Source: Triglochin maritima (taxonomy: Eukaryota; Streptophyta; Magnoliopsida; Alismatales; Juncaginaceae). From it: a stretch of DNA of 64,000 nucleotides. Below, piece after piece: positions 34,791 through 47,522 of this stretch (within the stretch, counting starts at the first letter, position 1; each line of letters starts with the position of its first letter). A program made the position numbers and the translations under genes. The stretch covers positions 42,112,201 to 42,176,200 of the forward strand of contig OY821774.1 of assembly GCA_963682175.1 (NCBI GenBank), read 5' to 3'. The notes beneath the pieces were generated by a model. It ran no database searches, was not told where the DNA came from, and saw only the letters and a program-made list of their open reading frames with translations.

Positions 34791-34866
34791 TTTGCAAATC
34801 TACCCTTTGGGTATGTTTTTTGTTTATTAGGATTTCGTGTCTGCTAATATGGTTTATATTCATCTT
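34791..34866 (+). repeat. Right copy of the direct repeat flanking the Mutator-like element
   Basis: It matches 31988-32054 (TTTGCAAATCTACCC, then TTTGTTTATTAGG, then ATATTCATC). It lies about 110 bp outside the right inverted repeat, so it is not a simple target duplication. Confidence 0.6.
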
Positions 34867-36686
34867 TCGTTGACTTACACTCATCTATGTTGTAAGAACA
34901 AGTGAATAACTATTCATTACACGTGGGGTGTGTCAACTATGAATAAGTGTTAGTCAAGTATGAATTAAACTCACACCAGTAAATCTTTAATTAGATAGTT
35001 AGTGATTAGATGGGTTTTTGGTTGCTTCTATTATGCCGTATGAATTATGGTATAAGTCTTTCTTAGGGTATGTTTTAGGACATTCCCACTTGCGTCTCTA
35101 TGACTTGGAATCTACACTCTCCCTTAGATGCAGATGCATGTTGTGGTTCGAGGCACTCAGACAACTTTTGCATTTGGTGTTTCGAATATCAAATTTGACT
35201 CTTATATCTGGGCAACTCCTACCAAGCTCTTTCATATAGGTTTTTTGTCCCTTCGAGACCTGATGAAGCTTGGATTTTTCCCCCTTTTATTCTTGTAGTT
35301 AGCTTAATAGAAAATTAGCATGGATTATTTGATTCGTAAGAAGTTCAAAATAGTTTCTTTTCAAATTAAGTAAGTAGTCATTTGTTTTTCCTAAATGTCC
35401 AAGTAATGATTATATATACTTATTTCTTTTTATTTGTTCACTAATGATGAATTCACCATGGTAGTTTTTTTTATGTTCAATCACTTTTTATGGTTAGATA
35501 TGTTCACTTTGTGTTACCTTTGGTATCTTCTTTGAAAGTGTGGTGAGTGCATGGACTTAAAAGAAGGTAGAGCATGGTACAAAGTTTCTGCGAGTTCACT
35601 TATATAGTCTTTTTTCGTTTCTATAGCTCAGTTTGTTTTTTGTCTTTGGACTTTTGTGTTGTTAACATAAAATTGTCACTCATTCAAGGCTACAAGAGAA
35701 CTTATTATATGCGATGAACTTTTGTCGTGATGATATTATTTATTTGCATCTTTGCATGCAAATACTATGTCCCTCTTGGAATTGAGCGTTACTTTTTCAT
35801 CCTCAAGTCAAATAGCTAAGAACCATAATAGACATAAAAATTCATGGTTCTGCAAAAGTTTTAAAACATCCAATCAATTTTGTATGTACTATCCATAAAC
35901 AGAATGTTCATAGACTTATAAGCAAATAACCCTATTATATGCATTATTGTTTGTGCTTTGGCTCCTTTGCTTATGCCATCTCACCATACGTCTAAAATAA
36001 AATAAAAAAACTCACCAAGTCACCATACCACTACAACCACTGATACTCATGGATGGAGCATCTTTTTGGAATGTCTATAATCAACAGCGAACGCATACAG
36101 TTTTACCTTAATTTCTCTCTCACTGTAAATAAGTAGTTTTACTACTTTGGAGATCATGGTTTGTTTCTCTCTCATCTCTCTGCCGACACAGCTGTTGGAG
36201 AGATTGCCATCTCATACCTACAAAACAAAGTGGGCCACTTGAGTTTGATATACTAATTACCGTTTATAGTAACTTATTCGATATGGTTGTGGAGTTGGGT
36301 ACTTGGGTGTGCAGTTGAAGAATATTATATCATATCATATGAAATCCTTAATTTTGTGTGGCAATATGATTGTTTTAGATGAGTGTAAAGGTTTTGGAGG
36401 TTGCAAGGGACAATTGAGCTGCAAATATGTGGTTAAGATTTTATTGTGACTATAAATTTGCTATTGCAAATCTTATGATATTGCAATCTGAGTTACTTTA
36501 CGTGATCGGCTAACTAACTCAGTTTATCAAAATACCGTATTCAGTTGTTACTAAAATTTGGGTGAAATATCCGAGGGTACCATTACTTTTCAAACTTTTT
36601 TGTCACCTTGAATCTCACTTCTACATAGAATAAAGTATTCTTACGTGAAACCAACAAAATTCCCTGAATTTTATGCAACTTTTGGA

Positions 36687-36745
<59 letters not shown>

Positions 36746-37766
36746 GGAATTCTCTAGTAAGTTCCGGGTTTAATTTTTCTAAATTAAGTCCCCACAATAT
36801 TCACCACTCATTTCAAATTGTAAGGTAGATTAAGAAAAAAATGGTTATGTTAATGAATGGTGAGATTAACTGTAAATAAGATCCAATAGTGAGATTGTAG
36901 AGGGTTTAAACTAAATTTGATGAGCTCTGAGCTCACTAGAACTTGACCATATATATATACAATGGATGGACATTTAATAATATTTCTTTTATGATCGATG
37001 TTGTACTATCTTCTTCTGTTGATACGTTGCAGCTTGGAGTATCTGTTACTACTAAATGAGACTTGGACAAATCATTATATGTATCAACAAATATGGTTAG
37101 AGAACAATTTCTTTGTGGAGTATTATTTTGGGTATACAACTATACATTGCACTTTATATAAAATAAAAAAAAAACTAGTCGTTGCTTTCGGGTGGAAATG
37201 TATAAGAGCTGCCATATTATTTGCATGGCGAAACGAGGACATAACTACAAAAGTATTGGGTAAGTTTTTTGAAGTGGGTGGTTGGTCCATTCATTTTATT
37301 TTAGATTATCATTTCAACAACTAATCAAGACACAAGATTCTGTATAATTTCAGGACAATATCTCTTCCCTTTCTTAGAAGCATTTTGCCACGAAATTCTC
37401 TTTACAACACAAAAACAAATCACTAAATTTTATCTTTTTCAATTTTGGATCAATAAATTTGTGGGAAATTAGTTTAGCTGAAAGGGAAATTCTTGAGAAA
37501 GATCCGACACGTGTCAAGTAGTTTAATTCTTCAGAAAGATTTTGGTGAGGCGAGTCATAAAAATATGAACCACCGACACTGGAATAGATATTCTATTGTA
37601 AAGGCACATGTGGTGGGACTGTCCTAATTATGGAAACGGTCGAGAGGTGTCGTATTATTTTAATAATTATTGTTATAACATAATATACATGATTAGTAAG
37701 ATCGACATGAGACATATATATGTGCTAGTTTTGTATGTCTATTAATTATTGACATGATGCCACTAA
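34867..37766. other. Gene-free AT-rich interval
   Basis: No supported gene or RNA. It includes an (AT)23 microsatellite (36690-36735). A segment at 36737-36953 is bounded by AT-rich DNA on both sides and has weakly inverted CTAGTAAG/CTAGTGAG words at its ends, possibly a MITE. Confidence 0.5.
36690..36735. repeat. (AT)23 microsatellite
   Basis: An uninterrupted AT dinucleotide run is followed by a short (AC) run at 36738-36745. Confidence 0.95.
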
Positions 37767-38241
37767 GGACACCCTTAACAGGGAGGGCGCCTGCCAGGCG
37801 GGCACCCACCTGGGCGTCCATTCGGGCGTCGGAGCTCCTGAAAGGACGCTCGGGCAACTATCGGGTGCGGGGGCATGTGTTGCCCTCCCATTGGTCGAGT
37901 TTTTTTTATGTTTTTTAGTGGACGTTTTGTTATTATAGTTAATTGATAATGTATTGTGTATTTTTTAGTAACGTGAGGTGATAATTTTTGATGTTATTAA
38001 TTTGAAAATATTTAAAATTTATACAGTACATCAAATTTCATGCTCAAATCAAAGATAAATCCATATTTAGTGTTGAAATTAGAAAATATATTAATACTAA
38101 AACATCATAGGAACAATACATTGCGGTACAAAATACAAAGTACACGTAATACAGAGCGGTACGAAATACACGAAATACGAAATACAACAAACTAAACATA
38201 ATATAAACTACACGAAATATGAACTAATATGAACTAACAAA

Positions 38242-39501
38242 CTACATGAAATCATTCTCTTCCGCCCAGTCCATGAGTTTCACAATCGTTTTTTGTTTCC
38301 GTTCTGACGGGTTGTCTTTTTTCATCAGAGAGTGAAGCATGTCGAGCTTAGTTTTTTTAATATGTCTTTGAAAATTACGCTCCGCTAATTCCTCCTGCTT
38401 GGAGAAACCTTCTTCTCTCACTTGGGCGTTGTATGCAATTTGTTGTGCAAGTTCCATAACGTCGGTGTTGCCTTTAAGACCTAATGTACTTTTACCCTTG
38501 TTTTTTGTCTTCTTCACACCTGGTGGGCGTGCAGACGATCTTGACATCATTTCTTCTTCCTCTAGTGGTGATTGTGTTATGGAGTCATCAGTGCTCTTTC
38601 TTTTCTCAAGACTTCCCGAATGGGGATTGCTTTCATCGTGAAACTCCGGGGACTCCCGACCAACACATACGTCATTTGCTCTAGATAGCAGGGACTACCA
38701 TTTCGGGTACCTACGCAACATGACCCAAGCATCAAAGTAAAGAAATCTAGACTTATTAGTGTGCTCGTAGATGTTGTGAGCTTGCCGGACGATATCGTCG
38801 TCGTTCTGCCCGCTCCTTTTTCCGTCGGTACGCCTGATCGAAGCACCCGACCCACTTGTTGACAACAAGTATAATTCTCCTCCACTGTCCTTTTAAGGAC
38901 TCCGCATTCCTCTCGAGGAGGCCCGTTTCATCGACGGAGATGTCGTAAACCCGTTTTACTTTGGTCCACAAGGAAGTAGCTTTCTGGTTCATTCCCGTCA
39001 CCGCATCAGATGTGACCTCCATATATGCCAACACGAGTCGCGCCCTCATGTGTAGTCCACATCTTTGGATTGCTTTTAACGGCTTGGACTTTGCAGTGTC
39101 GTTGTGGACGTGGGATGGTGGTGTGACAGTCTGGTGTGGTGGGGACTCATCTTCGTTTTGGTCGTCTTCTTGAGTGTCCTCCATAGTAAGAGTACTTATT
39201 TGTGACATGTTGCGGCCAAACATCTGAAATTGAGGTTGATTTTGTGGGAATTGTGGTGCGTATTGGGAGAATTGTGGAAATTGTTGATTTTGGTCTAGTG
39301 GTGGGAATGATGGTGCGTATTGGGAGAAGTTGGACTGTTGGAATGGTTATTGGAATGACTATTGGAATGACTGAGTGTAATGAGAGAAATCTGGCTGTTG
39401 GAATGATTGTGGGAAATATGGAGGGGGTATCCTTGTGGATAGTGTGGACGTGGATTTGATTGGGAACGATAGGGAGAACGGTTGTGATCTGGAGAAGACA
39501 T
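38242..39501 (-). pseudogene. PIF/Harbinger ORF1 (Myb/trihelix-like) relic
   Basis: The proposed start is the minus-strand ATG at 39499-39501 (MSSPDHNRSPYRSQ, then a Pro/Asn/His-rich N-terminus). A shift leads into 38756-39223. That part has ATSLWTKVKRVYD, ESLKGQWRRIILVVNKW and FDQAYRRKK, the Myb-like DNA-binding fold of Harbinger ORF1. Another shift leads to a FDAWVMLRRYPKW motif near 38700-38740. The C-terminal helical part (38242-38550) has AQQIAYNAQVREEGFSKQE and ends WAEENDFM. ORF1 binds transposon ends and helps the transposase enter the nucleus. At least two frame breaks show it is inactive. Confidence 0.8.
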
Positions 39502-39565
39502 TTTGAAGTTGTATGAAGTTTATATTGTGTTTGTATGAGTTATATATAGAGGGAAAATCGGACAC

Positions 39566-39749
39566 TGTGCATTCACGTGTGTATTGTACGCACACACGGA
39601 TACTATGCATTCACGCAGACTACTTTCTTTGCACACGTGTACTGTGTATTCACGTGTGTATTGTACGCGCACGCGGATACTGTGCATTCACGCGAACTAC
39701 TTTCGTTGCACGCATGTAATGTGCATTCACGCGTTTACTATGCATTCCT
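39566..39749. repeat. 77-bp tandem repeat upstream of Harbinger ORF1
   Basis: TGTGCATTCACG-type starts recur at 39566, 39643 and 39720, exactly 77 bp apart, with about 2.4 copies. Units contain GTGTATTGTACGCAC and CACGTGT words with alternating purine-pyrimidine character. They lie just outside the ORF1 start codon, where a promoter would be expected. Confidence 0.85.
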
Positions 39750-40065
39750 AATTTCAATTACTAAAATTTCTTGTGGTTTAATATTAATTATTAATGTTAA
39801 TTACTAATTATTAATATTAATCATTTCGTCAATTGGAATTATAACGTAATTAGAATTAGAATTATGTAAAATGTAATTTGTTAAATGTGGTGTAAGAATT
39901 AAAATTATTTAATTAAGAAATGATGTTGAGGAAAAAGAGTGTAAGGTGGGTGGAGTAGCCTGGGCGTGTTTAAGGTTTTTTTTTAGGTGGGTGGGGTGAG
40001 CTGACGTGACGAAGAGAAGGAGCAGAACGCCTGGGAGTAGTCCGATGCTGTTAAACATGGTCTAA

Positions 40066-43000
40066 GTGATACTCATAGTAGACATTAATCACCATTTTGA
40101 CCACTCTTTAGGTTATAGCATTATCAACCTAGTCCACAGGTTTGTGTCTGCTTTTAGAGAGAGAATATATTTCTTTCGTTTAGTTTATTTTCTCATTTCA
40201 TTTAATGGACATATTTAGAAATGATTTCTTGTTTTGTGAACATTCTATTCCAAAGGTCAACTCCTACTCATACAATAACTTAATTATTTTGTGAAAAAGT
40301 GAGAGTATAATACCAAGGAGAGTGGGTAGGAAGGAAAAGATAGCTCAAGCTTTAGACTTCTAATCTAATCTAATCAATCTTTCTAAGAGAGGTAAAATGT
40401 GTAGTAAATGTTTTATCTCAGCCAATTAAGTTATTTGGTGTATTTTCTGAAATATATATTTGGAAGATTCTTGTATACACTATACAATAATAATCCACGT
40501 AACAACTAGATCTTTTATTTTATTTTTCTTTAATGAAAACGAAGTTGGTATAAATGATGATATACTATCATGACGTAGATGGAAGTGGTGCTTCCTTTGT
40601 TGGCACATAAATGAGATCTAGAAAAAAGAAGGTGGACCTAGATATTTATTTCTCCTCTCACCTAACCGAATTAAAGTACTGCTTTATTTATGGAGTATAC
40701 ATGTTCACATACTACCAATAGAAATAATAGATTTCCAGGTATTGAAATAATACAATAGTTTTTTCGAAAATGTCATAACTTAAATTCCGTATAACATACT
40801 GGGTACTAAATTTTGCAAAACAAATTACTTAATGTTTGGCCGTATATATATACACATAATATAGGTCAATTAAATATCATAAATGAATTGTCAACATGAT
40901 ATCATCACCTAGTACTATACTTGATAAGTATTTTTCCCCCTAGAATTAGTAATTTGAATCGTGTATTGTTTGTAGTATACATATATAATTGGGTAGATGT
41001 ACTAATACCATACTTGTCGGTCTACACAAAATTGCGGTCCTTTTTTGTATCAATTTTGGCATGAGATCTACTGTACCAAACAAGCAGACGTGACCCCACT
41101 TGCAGACCATGAATTCCTTAAAATTGGGCCAATTGGAAATTTAATTATATTTCTTCTAAAGATGCATCATCATGCAATTTAATTATATGTGCCAAAATTA
41201 ATAAGTCTTACTTGCATGAGTATCGCATTAGGTACGACCAAATCGTTTATCGTCATCCAAGTTAAAAAGGGATAGTTTGTGAATACACTTTATTGACGAT
41301 CAATATCATTGGTCACTCAGTACAAATAGTTTACCAATTAGTGTTTGTAACATAACATCTACACAAAAGAATAACAAATTAAGTTTAGCACCAACTGAAA
41401 GATAATTCACAGACCTTCCCAAACGCAAGAAGATCTAGATATTGATTTTTTTTCAACAAATTGACTTTACCACTAGATATTTAGAGTCACCCATAACTGT
41501 TCTCTCTCATAATGATTAACCAAAACAAAGAGTTAATAGAAAACAATTTTTTTTTGAATTTTGATTAAAATTATTTAAAATATTTTTTTAAAATCTCTTT
41601 TTTCTAAAATATGTTTTTATTTTATTCTATTTTTTAATTTTTAATTTTTGTTTGTTTTACTTATGTTATGGTATGAAGGTAAAAAGAAATGATATTGAGG
41701 AAAGATAGTGTTGAAAAATAGGATATGACATTGGTAGTGAAGGTTTTTGGAAATAGATTGATAAAATGATAAATTAATGAATGACATGACGAATTAAGAA
41801 AAAAAGTGTTTTTTGGAGAAATAAGTGTGAATGCCCGGGTCTCACAAAACCACTTGATCCAATAATTTTAGATGTGTGATTTAATTGTAAAATGAAAGCT
41901 GAAATTTCCAAGATGACAGAGATGGTCAAAGTCAATAGTGTGTTCATGCATTCCAATTTCCAAACAAATTTTGATATGGAAATAAAGTGTGCCATTTGTA
42001 AATTAAGCAGAAGCTATTTATTGTTGAGGGTAGTACTGACGCATCACCTAAACATGATGGAGGACCAACCAATATTTAGAACTATGCCACATATTTTTCA
42101 TATTTTATATATTTGCTTTTTTATCATTGAGAGTTATCTATTATGATAATTTTAAACTTATTGTTTTTCAGTGATCGTCCAAAGAAGTCATGCATAACTT
42201 TGACTTGATATAAGAGACTATTTTTTTTTCTCTTGTTTTTTTACTCATCATATTATGTGCAACTTAATCCTTCTTTAAATTTTATCATGAATGATATATT
42301 TCAAAAAAAATTAAAAAACTTTGACTATCGAATAAAAAACAAGCTAACATTTCTTCTTCTTTTTTGTAGAGATAATAGTTTATTATGGAATGAGAAATTT
42401 GAATGCTTGGTTGGATATTAACATCTGCAAGAGTGCAATATGTAAAATACATTAACGCAGTCCAATTGTTTCAGTTTTTCTAAAAATAACTTTTCAATAA
42501 TTTGGCGAAATCTCTTTCCAATATATATTAATGCAGTCCAATTGTATCAGTTTATTCCAAAGAGTCCCATATTTTTTTAGTAATTGGGCATGATCTCTTC
42601 CCAAACAAACAACAAATAAACATTGAAAAACAAAAAAGATCTTCAAAGAGTAAGTTTTTTTATATATCTGAAATTAAATTATCTAGAACATGATCCCTAC
42701 CAGCTAAGAAAAAGTTTCACAAGGGTGTTTGAGCAAAGCATGGGAACTAATTAATTTAAAAATATCGTAAGACTTTTCCATTGTGATATTTTTTTTATAG
42801 TTCCATAAACCCAATTTGATTCCACAATAAAGAAACAGACATAAGATCTACCTGCAATGAAGTAAAAAGAAACAAAAAATGATTCGTTGAAACTTCCAAG
42901 AAGGGTTCTAGTGTTTGTGATTACAAGGTAAACTAATCACACTCACACTAGGCTAATTATAAACCCTAGACATCACTAAAACTTTTGTGGCGTAAGAGGT

Positions 43001-45439
43001 GATCTTCTCCTATCTCAAGAAAAACTAAAAGCACTCTTTCTCCAACTCACAAGGACTTTTTGATGTAATAAAAAACATGGACTTCTGGGGAAAGTTGATG
43101 ACTAATGGAGAAGAGGATTTAACTAAGCAATGGTGTACCACATAAGGCGAAGTTCATAATTATATAAGACTTGGTTTTGCGAAAATACGTTTTTGAAGTG
43201 AGTATTTATGGATATTCTTTGTCTTAAGTTAGCTTTTGCTTTAACCTTTGCTAAGGTGCAATTTGTACCGAGTTTCTGCAATTTCTTATATTTTATTAAA
43301 ATTTGAAGTAGTTTTTAACAATTTTTAAAATTCACTCCACACGATCAAATGATAGTTTTTTGAGTTTTAGATTACCGATCTTCCGTTATATTATTTTTTG
43401 TCCTAGTTTACAGTATATTTTAACAATTTTAAAAATCACTCCAAGCGAGCAAGTGATAGTTTTTGAGTTTTTAGGTTTGGTTAAATATTATAATTAATTA
43501 TTAGGAAAAGATATGCAACATGGTGAAATATTTAGACATTTAGATTCTCACAAGTATTTTAAAACTAATAATGAAAACGAAGGGATGGTTATAAGTATAT
43601 AATCCTCTTAAAGGACTCGTTTGTAAAATAAACCCCACTTTTGATGCCATTTCCGCCATGGTAGTTGAGTATTTAATTAATTGTGTTAGTTGTGAGAGAA
43701 AGGATCCACTTAAGAACATGTGAAGTGGGAAATGCACATAATGGTATTAGGTAATCACAACTATACTTGTTAGAAAGGTATTTATATAAACTCAATTATC
43801 ACACTTCGAAAAGGACATCTTAACCACGAAGTATCTCATTTGGCGGTCTTCTAGACTCTTAAAAGTTAACTTTCTAAATAACATCGCAAAGTACAAAAGT
43901 GTGTGATTCAGACCATAGTGTTAATTTATCCGAGATTATGACTTCATGGTTAATATAGAATATAAAGGTGTTAGTTCAGAAAACGAACATGTTGAATATA
44001 TTTTCCATTTTTTTAATCTTTTTTTGGATATGTTTGATCTTTAATTTGCTGAAGAGAAATGGAGATCAACCGACTATGGCTATATGGCTATATGTCCAAG
44101 AATCTAATCAATGACTTAAGTTATCCATGCAAGCTAATAATCATAAAATTTGGGATGTGTTTTGAATGGAATTAAGAGATGCGGACTACATTTGTCACAA
44201 ACCTTGGTGTTTGAATTCGCAACAAACCATGAACCCGTAGAATTTTATAACACATCCACTATCTTTGAGACTTCGACGCCAGGGTGTTATAGCAACGAAA
44301 TCTGGTCTACTTAAGGAATAAGGATTTTCCTTCGAAGTATGCTAGCTCTTCTTGTCCAAGCAGTGCAAGGAATTAATGATTAACAATCTCTAGAGATTCT
44401 TTTGTTATTTGGACTCCAATTTCAAAGATCCAGGACGCTTAAGCCATGTTATATCAACTAAGTGCCTATGACGAGTACTTAACAATCCCCATTTAGTCTG
44501 TAATCAAGTGCTTTATGCCAAGTTGAGCTCTTCTAGTCTAGCTTGAGAGATGAGGGAGAATTGATTTCAACAAGCTGTGGGAAAAAAGAATTCCTATTCA
44601 ATGCAGAGGGATGAGGGAGAATTGATTTCAAAAGGCTGTGGAAAAGCATAAAGAAGTGTGAAAGTGATAAAATTAATTTTTTTTTGTATCAGATGAATCA
44701 TTTTTTTGTATCGTAGTTAATAACTAACACTTTGGTTGGTGGGACTAAGAAATAAAATTAAAATTAATTATTATGGTTGGTAAAAAGTAAATTAACAAGT
44801 CAATTGAAATGGCTTGTAAGAATTGTATTTACATTAATAAGAAGAACATGTAAAACATGTTGGAGAAGTAGGTTGTAGTGAGAATATAAAGTTGAAATTG
44901 TTTTTAATCAACCAAGTAAAAGAAAAGAAAAGAAAAGAAAAGAAAATTTATTTTCGTCTCATTTGTAATAGAAAAGTCAATTGTAGTAGAAGAAAAGAAG
45001 TTCAATTTTCTTCTTAGTAATCTATAAAAAGATGTCGTAATCTTAATTTGTAATTGGCCAAGCGGGAGCGACAGAGAATAAGATTTATTGTTTTCTCTCA
45101 ATAGTTGGCCCTTAGATGCGTTTATTTTTTTCATCGCCGAGAAGATCCAATGTAAGGCTAGATTTGAGTGCCAGAAGAACAAACTAAAAAAGAACGAGAG
45201 CATTGAAGAGGGAGGGGAAGAAAGGAAATTCGAGTTTCATTGGTCACCCTTGCCACCGGTTTTAGTTAGTTTAATTTCTTTTTGTTTGTAATTTAGTTAG
45301 TTTAATTTGTTAATTGAGATAGTTTAATTTGGTTATGTAACTTGTAAGTTATTTTAAATTCATGTTGTAATTTGGTTATGTAATTAAGAAATTTGTAGTT
45401 ATTTTTTCTCTCAAACATTTTAGTCTAAAATCCAATTTG
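40066..45439. other. Gene-free AT-rich interval with small tandem duplications
   Basis: No supported gene. Two-copy duplications are visible: a GCAGTCCAATTGT-centred unit of about 77 bp (42449-42605), a unit of about 106 bp with AACAATTTT...AAATGATAG (about 43318-43480), a 61-bp unit with GATGAGGGAGAATTGATTTC (44549-44642), and an (AAAAG)n run at 44917-44946. The stretch 41680-41760 resembles the subterminal right end of the Harbinger elements (compare 39920-39960 and 49390-49440). Confidence 0.5.
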
Positions 45440-45639
45440 GTTGAGATATGTCAATACTATGGAGGAAATGCGGATTGACATTGTTTTCTTGTAATATGGA
45501 TTTTAATTTTTAGGATTTTCAATTAATGTAATATGTAGTGTTATTTATTATTTATTAATAATATTTTCGTGGTTTAATAATAAAACGTCTTAATTAATTC
45601 AATTAAAGTAATTACAATAATAATTGCTTACGTAATCTG
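45440..45639 (+). pseudogene. Harbinger transposase 3' end fragment
   Basis: This stretch aligns with 49190-49370. Both contain ACTATGGAGG-AATGC, TGTAATATG-ATTTTAAT, TTTATTAATAATATTTT-type and AAGTAATTACAA words in the same order. It is thus a second copy of the transposase C-terminus plus 3' flank. It stops at the border of the solo LTR. Confidence 0.65.
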
Positions 45640-47185
45640 TGTTGGCTTTTAGGTCTTAATAAATATTGATTTTGATGACTAATCAAACTAATATTAATCA
45701 ATCAACATAATCAATCAAAGTGAGTAAACATGATAACATGCATTGCATGCATACTTGTATACTTGCAATCATCTTAATAAGTTGATGAAGAATATAAAAA
45801 GAATGAGTATTGGGACAATGGATCATCAAATGGTTGTAAAGCTTCAAGTAAACTCCTTCTCGGGTTGTGAGATGAGACACGAGCGATGCGAGATTGTTCA
45901 TCTCGCTGGTGTCTCATCTCACAACCCGAGATAGAGTTTCCTCGAAGCTTTACAACACTTGGGTGATTCTTGAATATGGAAATGGAATCACAATCTAACT
46001 AACACTCTATACTTGAGCACACTTGGATATAAATATGGAATGGATATTCAACTGGTGAAGTTTTGACTTGAGTGTAGAAGAATGAGAGCTTGAAGATGAA
46101 GAGGATTTGACTTTGAATATTGGATAGATAGGAAGTGTTCAAGAGTCTCAAAACCAACAAATGGGATCCTATTTTTAAGCCTTCTCAAAACCAACAAATG
46201 AGATCATATTTATTAGCATTCAAGCTCTACTAGCCGTTTGGGAGTTGGTGAGAAATGGACTAATAAGAAGCAAGAATTTGCTTAAAGCTCCGGCAGATTT
46301 CTATGCAGGTTCGGTCGACCGTTAACAGAATGGTAGTCCGAAGGATTGGTCTGAATTAAGCATACGGTTGACCGGATCACCGTTCACCAACTTCCAGTAA
46401 CTATTATCAATTTATCCATAATTAAGTTCAGTTAACGAATTCCATTCGGTTCACCATTCCAAGGTGGACAATAAGATTGGTTGGGCTCTGATATCTCAAG
46501 TTCAGTTGACCGTGTACACTTCGGTAAACCGAAGTTAGCACGAGTTTTGCGCTGACAGTTAAAGCTCAAATAGTCGTTGGGTGCAACGATTAAGTGTCAC
46601 GTGTAAATAGCCGTTGGGCACCTAAAGCGAAGAAGAACTCGGTTGACCGATAAGCATTCGGTCGTTCGAATTACGACAAGTCAATTGGTCTTTAGAAATT
46701 CGATTCAAATGCGACCGTTGGAGCAAAGTCCAGAACTGGTCCAGGGCTACTCGGTCGACCGAAGGTGGTTCGGTCTTCCGTCAGGGCAATTCCATGAAGC
46801 AACCTAAGGTTTACTGATGAGAAGGATTCGGGTAACTGATAGGTGTTCGGTGGACCGAACTAGAAAGGTTTCGGTTGACCGTGAAGTGTTCGGTTTACCG
46901 AATCTTGACAGGACAGAATCCTAGTGCTCAAGTTTACATTACACCTTATGCACTCAATAAATATACGATTACATGTCTTGGTCCAAAGCTTTGAGTATAA
47001 GTCTTGAGTTTTGATGTCTTTGTCTCAATGCTCATTTTTTTGATTATCTTGATCAACCTATTAAGGTGATTACAAGTATACACATATGTATGCAATGCCT
47101 GTAATTGTGTTTGCTTACTTTGATTGATTAAAATTAGTTAGATTAATTATCAAAATTAATATAGAGTAAGGTCAAAAAGCCAACA
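45640..47185. mobile_element. Foldback-type solo LTR of the 1008-9225 copia family
   Basis: From about 45905 to 47185 it is a normal-order copy of the copia LTR, ending AAAAAGCCAACA. The first about 245 bp are inverted. It begins TGTTGGCTTTTAGG, the reverse complement of the LTR's other end, and 45640-45790 mirrors 47035-47185. A hairpin joins the two parts (arms 45833-45880 and 45909-45956, sharing GGGTTGTGAGATGAGACAC). It therefore has long terminal inverted repeats. It keeps CGGTCGACCG at 46312 and 46752 and CGGTTGACCG at 46365, 46640 and 46872. No clear target duplication is seen (ATCTG versus GATTG). Confidence 0.75.
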
Positions 47186-47522
47186 GATTGTTGTTCTCCT
47201 TGTAGTGGTCGCGATGACATATTTTGTAAGAGATGAACGGGCAACGGGTCAACATCATCTTCGTCTGCAGTCGTATCATCAACTACATTTGCACGTCTCC
47301 CTACTAAGTATTTGGGCATACATTTGATATTGCTTTGGTTAATTCTGTGGATATGTCGGGAAACTATTAAGGTCATAAGATGGATATTATGGGTATGCTG
47401 GGAATGGTGAGTGCTCGTAAAAATGATATGAGTTCTGGTATGAGAATTGCAGATATTTGGTGGGAAATAATGGACAAGGGTTGGTCATTCGACGATTCAC
47501 GGTTGTGGTTGGGAGAAGACAT
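47186..47522 (-). pseudogene. Harbinger ORF1 N-terminal fragment
   Basis: The minus strand starts at the ATG at about 47520-47522 with MSSPNHNRESSN, matching the ORF1 start of the element at 37767-40062 (MSSPDHNRS). It reads about 110 codons with stops and ends at the solo LTR border. The Myb-like core is missing. Confidence 0.55.

Larger units (their letters stand above)
37767..40062 (-). mobile_element. PIF/Harbinger element carrying ORF1 only
   Basis: The element is 2296 bp, flanked on both sides by TAA (37764-37766 and 40063-40065), the 3-bp TWA target duplication of the PIF/Harbinger superfamily. The left end reads GGACACCCTTAACAG and the right end, reversed, GACCATGTTTAACAG; they agree at 10 of 15 positions. 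Subterminal DNA is GC-rich at the left (CGGGCACCC, GGGCGTC words). It encodes the Myb-like ORF1 on the minus strand but no transposase, so it depends on another element. A related right end is seen at 49380-49540. Confidence 0.8.

Noticed and set aside
35018..35239. Short open frame in the intergenic region
   Set aside because: No domain, no splice or promoter context.
45640..47185. Reading the inverted-ended LTR as a DNA transposon with long inverted repeats
   Set aside because: The body aligns to the copia LTR and the ends are LTR termini; no transposase or matching target duplication.
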